This document shows positions 58,790 through 64,000 of a stretch of 64,000 nt of DNA, piece after piece; position 1 is the stretch's first letter, and each line of letters begins with the position of its first letter. Origin of the DNA: Salinisphaera hydrothermalis (GTDB taxonomy: Bacteria > Pseudomonadota > Gammaproteobacteria > Nevskiales > Salinisphaeraceae); the NCBI RefSeq assembly GCF_040361195.1, contig NZ_APNE01000009.1; one strand, 5' to 3'. The notes below the pieces were generated by a model. The model ran no database searches. It was not told where the DNA came from and worked only from the letters and a program-made list of their open reading frames with translations. Made by a program: the position numbers and the translations under genes.

Positions 58790-59332
58790 ATGATGACCGT
58801 TATGCCCGACACGCTCGATACGGAGCGGCTGCATCTGCGTCGGCCTGAGGTGACGGATGCAGCCGCTATCTTTGCCTACGCCAGCGATCCAGTGGCCACG
58901 CGCTACATGATCTGGCCGACCGCCCAGGATATCGACGATACGCACGATTTTCTCGATGACGTCGCCGCGGGCTGGGCCGACGGCGACGATTTCTGCTATG
59001 CGATCGTCGAACGCAGCAGCGGCGATCTGTGCGGTGCCGTGTCCTGTCAGTTCAATCAGCACGGCGCGGAGATCGGATACATCCTGGCGCCCGAGGTCTG
59101 GGGGCGTGGTCTGGCCACCGAGGCGGCAGCCGTCGTGGTCGAAGCCGCCTGGGCCAACGACGATCTCTATCGGGTATGGGCGACCTGTGATATCGACAAT
59201 GCCGCTTCGGCGCGCGTGCTGGAAAAACTCGGTATGCAATGCGAAGGGCGGTTGGCACGCTGGTCGCCGAGCCCGAATCTCGCGCACGACCCCACGCCGC
59301 GCGATGCGCTGTGCTTCGCGCTGACGCGTTGA
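58790..59332 (+). CDS. GNAT acetyltransferase, RimJ/RimL-like
   Basis: A 180-residue GNAT protein. 'TERLHLRRPEVTDAAAIFAY' is the usual beginning of the RimJ/RimL group; 'AEIGYILAPEVWGRGLATEA' is the acetyl-CoA loop (Q/RxxGxG/A-like, here VWGRGLATEA) and 'IDNAASARVLEKLGMQCEG' the conserved end. It acetylates the N-terminus of a protein or a small amine; the target is unknown. ATG 58790 is followed by in-frame ATGs at 58793 and 58802, so the exact start is open. Confidence 0.88.
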   Translation: MMTVMPDTLDTERLHLRRPEVTDAAAIFAYASDPVATRYMIWPTAQDIDDTHDFLDDVAAGWADGDDFCYAIVERSSGDLCGAVSCQFNQHGAEIGYILAPEVWGRGLATEAAAVVVEAAWANDDLYRVWATCDIDNAASARVLEKLGMQCEGRLARWSPSPNLAHDPTPRDALCFALTR

Positions 59333-59441
59333 TCGCTCCGAGGTCGTGCGGGCCGCGGCGCCGCCGTGTGCCGGCGCATTCAACAAATCGTCATCGATTT
59401 GATCGCCATTCCCGCCCTGGGTGCTGCTAAACTTCGCCGCC

Positions 59442-60245
59442 ATGTTCGTACGTCCCGATTTCGATCCGATCGCGTTCTCGATCGGCCCGTTGGCCGTTCA
59501 TTGGTACGGCCTGATGTATCTGCTGTCTTTCCTCATTGGTTGGGGAATGGGCGTGGTTCGCACGCGACAGCCACACGTGCACTGGCACAAGGAGGAAGTC
59601 GGCGATTTCCTCTTCTATGTCGTGCTCGGCGTGGTGTTCGGCGGGCGCCTCGGCTATGTGCTGCTGTACCAGCCCGATCTGTTCTATCACCACCCGCTGC
59701 AGATCTTCGCGGTGTGGGATGGCGGCATGTCGTTCCATGGCGGCATGATCGGCGTGTTCATTGCCTCGGCGTTGTTCGCGCGCAAGACGAATCGCAGTTT
59801 CTTTCAGATCACCGACTTCGTGGCGCCGATCGTACCGATCGGGCTGTTCTTCGGCCGCATCGCGAACTTCATCAACGGCGAGCTGGTCGGCCGGGTGACC
59901 GACGTGCCGTGGGCGATGATCTATCCGCATGTCGGCCCGCAGCCGCGGCACCCGTCGGAACTCTACGAGGCCTCGCTGGAAGGGCTCGCGCTGTTCGCGA
60001 TTCTGTGGATCTACGCGGCCAAGCCGCGTCCACGGGCCGCGGTGTCGGGGTTGTTCCTGGTGGGCTACGGCTGTTTTCGGTTCTTCTGTGAGTTCTTCCG
60101 CCAGCCCGATCCGTTCGCCGGCTTCGTGGCTTTCGGCTGGATGACCCTCGGCCAGGTCTATTCGGCGCCGATGATCGTGGGCGGCATCGGTATCCTGATC
60201 TGGGCGTATACGCGACGCGACCCGAATCAGGCAGGGGCCAAATGA
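59442..60245 (+). CDS. lgt: Prolipoprotein diacylglyceryl transferase
   Basis: A 267-residue Lgt with seven transmembrane helices. 'FSIGPLAVHWYGLMYLLSFL' contains the N-terminal motif; 'GVVFGGRLGYVLLYQPDLFY', 'WDGGMSFHGGMIGVFIASA', 'FFGRIANFINGELVGRVTD' (Lgt signature) and 'PRHPSELYEASLEGLALFAI' follow. It attaches diacylglycerol to the lipobox Cys of prelipoproteins. ATG 59442 is preferred to an in-frame GTG at 59421. It overlaps thyA by 4 bp, as in E. coli. Confidence 0.95.
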   Translation: MFVRPDFDPIAFSIGPLAVHWYGLMYLLSFLIGWGMGVVRTRQPHVHWHKEEVGDFLFYVVLGVVFGGRLGYVLLYQPDLFYHHPLQIFAVWDGGMSFHGGMIGVFIASALFARKTNRSFFQITDFVAPIVPIGLFFGRIANFINGELVGRVTDVPWAMIYPHVGPQPRHPSELYEASLEGLALFAILWIYAAKPRPRAAVSGLFLVGYGCFRFFCEFFRQPDPFAGFVAFGWMTLGQVYSAPMIVGGIGILIWAYTRRDPNQAGAK

Positions 60246-61051
60246 CTGCTGCGATCGAGCAGCCTTATCTGGATCTCATGCGCGAGGTGCGCGATCACGG
60301 CGTGACCAAGGCCGATCGCACCGGCGTGGGGACAAAGTCGGTATTCGGCCGTCAGATGCGGTTCGATCTGGCCCGAGGGTTCCCGGCGCTGACCACCAAG
60401 AAACTGCATCTGCGTTCGATCATCCATGAGCTGCTGTGGTTCATTGCCGGCGATACCAATATCGCGTATCTACGCGATAACAAGGTGCGGATCTGGGATG
60501 AATGGGCCGATGAGAACGGCGATCTCGGCCCGGTCTATGGCTATCAGTGGCGCAGCTGGCCGGCGCCCAGTGGCGAAGCGATCGATCAGCTATCGCGGGT
60601 GATCGAGGCCATTCGGCGTAACCCGGACTCGCGTCGGCATATCGTGACCGCCTGGAACCCGGCCCAGGTCGACGATATGGCGCTCCCGCCGTGCCATGCC
60701 TTGTTTCAGTTCTACGTCGCCGACGGCCGCCTGTCGTGTCAGCTTTATCAGCGCAGCGCGGATATCTTTCTTGGCGTGCCGTTCAACATTGCGTCCTACG
60801 CCATCCTCACGCATATGATCGCGCAGGTGTGCGATCTCGCCGTGGGGGATTTCGTGCATACGCTGGGAGATGCGCATCTGTACCTGAATCATCTGGATCA
60901 GGTCGAGACCCAACTGGCGCGTGAGCCGCTTTCGCCGCCGCGGCTTTGGCTGAACCCGGAAATCGATGATGTTTTCGATTTTCGTTTTGCCGACATCGAG
61001 TTGCTTGATTACAAAAGCCATCCCACGATCAAAGCGCCGATCGCTGTCTGA
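60242..61051 (+). CDS. thyA: Thymidylate synthase
   Basis: A 269-residue ThyA. 'HGVTKADRTGVGTKSVFGRQ', 'RFDLARGFPALTTKKLHLRS' and 'GDLGPVYGYQWRSWPAP' are conserved, the catalytic Cys is in 'MALPPCHALFQFYVADGRLS', and 'QLYQRSADIFLGVPFNIASY' binds dUMP. It makes dTMP with methylenetetrahydrofolate, which links it to the one-carbon supply from the gcv operon. Standard length; coupled to lgt. Confidence 0.97.
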   Translation: MTAAIEQPYLDLMREVRDHGVTKADRTGVGTKSVFGRQMRFDLARGFPALTTKKLHLRSIIHELLWFIAGDTNIAYLRDNKVRIWDEWADENGDLGPVYGYQWRSWPAPSGEAIDQLSRVIEAIRRNPDSRRHIVTAWNPAQVDDMALPPCHALFQFYVADGRLSCQLYQRSADIFLGVPFNIASYAILTHMIAQVCDLAVGDFVHTLGDAHLYLNHLDQVETQLAREPLSPPRLWLNPEIDDVFDFRFADIELLDYKSHPTIKAPIAV

Positions 61052-61149
61052 ACGCCGGCTGGCGGGGTGCGCCGCGGAGATATTTTAAGCGCACGGTCGG
61101 TTACTTGCCGTAAACTCGCGCCATGAGGTTTCAATAAGAACTAGTCACA

Positions 61150-62865
61150 TTGAACCAGGGAAAGGGCCCGGTTCGTGTTCTCGTCGTTGAAGACAGCGAC
61201 GAAGATCGCGAACGTCTGGCCAGCCTATTGGCAGCGGTAAGCGGCGTGCACTATACCGTCACGTTTGCGACGGATCATGCTCAGGCGGAGTATGAGCTGT
61301 CGCGTGCTGCCCACGATATCTGCCTGCTCGATTACCAGCTCGGCACGCGGACCGGTCTCGAAGTGCTGCGCAGCGCCGCGGCGCGTCGTTTTGCCGGCCC
61401 GGTCGTGGTGCTGACGGGCAATGCCAGCTACGAGATCGATCTCGCGGTGATGAAGGCGGGCGCGGTCGACTTTCTGGCCAAGGAGTCGCTGACGCCGATT
61501 CTGCTCGAACGCGTCATACGCTACGCGGTACAGCAATACGCCGATCAGGCGCAGTTCACCTATCTGGCCGAGCACGATCAGATCACCGGCCTGTTCAACC
61601 GGCGCGTGGTCCAGGAGCGCATCGCTGAAAAGTTCGCTGAGCCGCTCGGGCAACGCGATCCGTTCGTCGTGATCTACTTCGATCTGGATGGCTTCAAGAG
61701 CATCAATGATTCGCTGGGACACAGCGTGGGGGACAAGGCGTTGGCTCTTGCCGCCGAACGCCTCCAGACGTGCTGCGGTCTCGATGTGCTGCTTGGCCGC
61801 ATGGGCGGCGATGAATTCGTTGCGGTGGCCGACACTGCCGAAGTCGCGCATATCGACAGCATGCTGGGCGCCGTACTCGAACGGTTCCGGCAGCCGTTGA
61901 TCGTCGGAGAACACGAGTTAAGTGTCACGATTTCGATCGGCGCGGCCCGCTATCCGGAAGACGGGGCGGATGGCATGGCGCTGCTCTCCCACGCGGATGC
62001 GGCCATGTACGCCGCCAAGCGCGCCGGACGAGATCGATTCCAGTGGTATGAACAGACCCGTGAAAAGACCGAGAACGAGCCGATCGAGTTGGCCAACGAA
62101 CTGCGGGTTGCGCTCGAACGCGACGAGCTGTATCTCGTCTATCAGCCGCAATTCGAGCTCGACACCGGCCGCATCGTGGGGCTGGAAGCGCTATCGCGCT
62201 GGCATCATCCGCGACTCGGTCCGATTTCGCCGACACGGTTCGTCGCGCTGGCCGAGTCGCAGGGGTTCATTAATGCGTTGACCGACTGGGTGCTGGGTTC
62301 GGCATGCCGGCAATATCTCGCGTGGCGCGATTATGGTCTGATCGACGCCGATACGGTCCTGGCGGTGAATGTATCCGCGCATCTCGTCAGCAGCGCGGGC
62401 CTGCTGGCGAGCGTACGCCGGTTACTCGATGAGCGGGGGATGCCGCCGGCGTGCCTCGAACTCGAATTCAGCGAAGCCGCGGTCATCCTCGACGACCGTG
62501 TATTCGACGATTTGCTTGCGGCGCTAAAGAACCTGGGGGTTCGTGTCGTTATAGATGATGTCGGGCGGGGACGCTCTACGCTCCAGTCGCTGACCCGGCG
62601 TCCGGTGGATGTGCTCAAGATCGACCAGAATTGCCTGCGCGGTGTCGTGGACAATCCGAACGATCAGGCGATGGCCCGCGCCATCATCGCGTTGGGTGCG
62701 AGCCTGGGTATGCGAGTGGTGGCCGAAGGAGTGGAGAACGATGGACAGCGACGTTTCCTGGCCGACAATCACTGTGGTTTCGCCCAGGGCTTCTACTACG
62801 CGCCCGGACTGGCGACACCGGATGTGACCGAGCTTCTGGCGGGCGCGACGGCCCCGATGCATTGA
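61150..62865 (+). CDS. Response regulator with GGDEF and EAL domains
   Basis: A 571-residue protein. Residues 5-125 are a receiver: 'VRVLVVEDSDEDRERLASLL', phospho-acceptor Asp in 'DICLLDYQLGTRTG', and Lys in 'AVDFLAKESL'. The GGDEF domain (about 145-305) has 'DLDGFKSINDSLGHSVGDKA' and an intact 'GRMGGDEFVAV'. The EAL domain (about 320-560) has 'IVGLEALSRWHHP', 'VLAVNVSAHL', 'VVIDDVGRGRSTLQSL', 'VLKIDQNCLRGV' and 'VVAEGVEN', so catalysis is plausible. It makes and/or degrades cyclic di-GMP under phosphorylation control. Start TTG 61150. The kinase gene that follows is a likely partner. Confidence 0.93.
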   Translation: MNQGKGPVRVLVVEDSDEDRERLASLLAAVSGVHYTVTFATDHAQAEYELSRAAHDICLLDYQLGTRTGLEVLRSAAARRFAGPVVVLTGNASYEIDLAVMKAGAVDFLAKESLTPILLERVIRYAVQQYADQAQFTYLAEHDQITGLFNRRVVQERIAEKFAEPLGQRDPFVVIYFDLDGFKSINDSLGHSVGDKALALAAERLQTCCGLDVLLGRMGGDEFVAVADTAEVAHIDSMLGAVLERFRQPLIVGEHELSVTISIGAARYPEDGADGMALLSHADAAMYAAKRAGRDRFQWYEQTREKTENEPIELANELRVALERDELYLVYQPQFELDTGRIVGLEALSRWHHPRLGPISPTRFVALAESQGFINALTDWVLGSACRQYLAWRDYGLIDADTVLAVNVSAHLVSSAGLLASVRRLLDERGMPPACLELEFSEAAVILDDRVFDDLLAALKNLGVRVVIDDVGRGRSTLQSLTRRPVDVLKIDQNCLRGVVDNPNDQAMARAIIALGASLGMRVVAEGVENDGQRRFLADNHCGFAQGFYYAPGLATPDVTELLAGATAPMH

Positions 62866-62912
62866 TCGGGATCGGCGTGACCGCGCTCATGCCCCTAGAT
62901 CACCGGATCGCC

Positions 62913-64000
62913 ATGACCAACTCATACGCTGACGGTTCGAGCTTGCCCGTAGCCGGCGACGACCCCGGGTTCGCCGAGCGCGCGCTTGATCTATTGCTTT
63001 CGCGCGATGCGTCGCTGGCCCTGTGCGGCCTGACGCTCGATGGGCGAATTCGCCGCTGGCACGATAGCGCAGAGCGATTGCTGGGTCATTTCGCGTCCGA
63101 TGTCATCGGTCGTCGCCTGGATTATCTGGCGCCGGCCGAATATCGGCATCAGGGCGTGGTAACGCGGACCTTGTTTGGTGCCTCGGCCGCGGGCCATACG
63201 CAGCTCGACCTACCGCTGATCGCGCGCGCGGGCGCGCGCAAGACTTGTCGCCTGGATATCCGGCCACAGGCCGAAGCGGAACCCGGCTTCGCGGTACTGG
63301 TGCAGGAGATCGGTGCCGGATGCGATGCGCCCAGCCGCGCCCGCGGGCCACGCAATACCCGGGCCGCGCACCGTGCCAACCTGGCGTTGATCGGGGGCGA
63401 GCCCGGCTGGATCGGACTGGGTCTGGAAGCCGAGGTCCGGCATGTCAGTCCGCAGGCGGCGCAATGCCTGGGGGTTGGCGACCGGGACTGGGTGGGGCGC
63501 CCGCTGTCCGATTTACTGCGGCCGACCGAGGACGAGGACTGGTATCGATTGCTGCATCGCGCGGTCGAGACCGACCGGCCGCAACAATCGCTCGTGATCC
63601 CCGCGACGCGGCAGGCGAGCGATATCTGTTGGCCGGCGACACTCGTCGCGCTTTACGATGAGGCCGGAGACGCCCTGATGGGCTTCACCCTGGCGCTGGG
63701 CGATGCCAAAAAAAGCGCCGACCGGCGTACGGCGCCGATGACCGACGTGGCTCAATCGCCCGAGCGAGCCTGGTTCAACGCCGTCGTGCATGATTTGCGC
63801 GAGCCCCTGCGCCGGGTGCGCGGGTACGTCGAGGTCCTGCGGCGCGATGAAGCGCCTACGCTCGGCGCGCAGGCCAATGATTATTTGGCCCGCATCGATA
63901 CGGCGATCGCGCGCCTACAGGACAATGTCGGGGGCGTCCTGCGGCTGGCCCGTCTCGATCAGGCCCCGTTCGTGCCCGAGCGCGTCGAGCTCGAGGCGGT
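62913..64000 (+). CDS. PAS-PAS sensor histidine kinase, partial
   Basis: The frame stays open to the window end (362 codons seen). The first PAS domain has 'CGLTLDGRIRRWHDSAERLL' and 'ASDVIGRRLDYLAP'; a second PAS-like region has 'IGLGLEAEVRHVSPQAAQCL' and 'DWVGRPLSDLLRP'. The dimerisation/phospho-acceptor helix follows at 'VVHDLREPLRRVRGYVEVLR', where His of VHDLREP is the phosphorylated residue. The ATPase domain lies beyond the window. No transmembrane segment is seen, so it is probably cytoplasmic. ATG 62889 is an alternative start. It is 47 bp behind the REC-GGDEF-EAL gene and may feed it. Confidence 0.85.
   Translation, partial: MTNSYADGSSLPVAGDDPGFAERALDLLLSRDASLALCGLTLDGRIRRWHDSAERLLGHFASDVIGRRLDYLAPAEYRHQGVVTRTLFGASAAGHTQLDLPLIARAGARKTCRLDIRPQAEAEPGFAVLVQEIGAGCDAPSRARGPRNTRAAHRANLALIGGEPGWIGLGLEAEVRHVSPQAAQCLGVGDRDWVGRPLSDLLRPTEDEDWYRLLHRAVETDRPQQSLVIPATRQASDICWPATLVALYDEAGDALMGFTLALGDAKKSADRRTAPMTDVAQSPERAWFNAVVHDLREPLRRVRGYVEVLRRDEAPTLGAQANDYLARIDTAIARLQDNVGGVLRLARLDQAPFVPERVELEA

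Noticed and set aside
1..64000. tRNA or rRNA genes
   Set aside because: I saw no convincing cloverleaf or rRNA signature; the only structured RNA I can support is the glycine riboswitch, apart from the CRISPR transcripts.

Overview
The window looks like the chromosome of a high-GC gammaproteobacterium, possibly halophilic or marine (a Salinisphaera-like organism would fit, but no marker here proves the genus). The reason is gene order: rsmE-gshB-yqgE-ruvX, yggS-pilT-pilU, ygfB-pepP-ubiH-ubiI-gcvT-gcvH-gcvP and lgt-thyA all follow arrangements known from Escherichia coli and Pseudomonas, with local insertions.

The left 16 kb is an accessory CRISPR island. It starts with an XRE-type repressor gene surrounded by matching dyad operators, an unknown ORF, a 270-bp MITE-like element and a decayed EamA transporter gene. 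Next come an orphan type I-E CRISPR array (14 repeats, 2191-3012), a RelBE toxin-antitoxin pair, a second decayed EamA copy, and a complete type I-C CRISPR-Cas system on the minus strand. The I-C system is array (41 repeats, 4395-7114), cas2, cas1, cas4, cas7, cas8c (with an internal cas11c start), cas5c and cas3, followed by a second I-C array (15069-15953) whose repeats differ only in the hairpin loop.

16-25 kb: an ABC exporter, then a molybdenum block. This holds a Tat-exported sulfite-oxidase-family molybdoenzyme with its cytochrome b, a Mo/W binding protein, a permease-ATPase fusion, and MoaC-MoaB and MoaD-MoaE fusions. 25-35 kb: a second MITE copy abutting an MFS transporter, rpiA, yggS, three tandem PilT/PilU-like retraction ATPases, and a zinc protease/RimK/aspartoacylase cluster. 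34.7-45.7 kb: pyrB, pyrR, ruvX, yqgE, a PQQ glucose dehydrogenase, gshB, a YefM-YoeB module set among palindromic repeats, rsmE, argA and argE.

45.8-48 kb: a secreted protein, a secreted HExxH metalloprotease with a JDVT-CTERM-like sorting tail, and a small CPBP glutamic intramembrane protease. These look like a substrate plus its dedicated processing enzyme and are the most interesting functional unit here. 48-61 kb: ygfB, pepP, two ubiquinone hydroxylases, a tandem glycine riboswitch, and the glycine cleavage operon with a split P protein and a thiol peroxidase gene inserted between its halves. After these come a PfkB kinase, a GNAT acetyltransferase, lgt and thyA. The window ends in a REC-GGDEF-EAL protein and the first part of a PAS-PAS histidine kinase.
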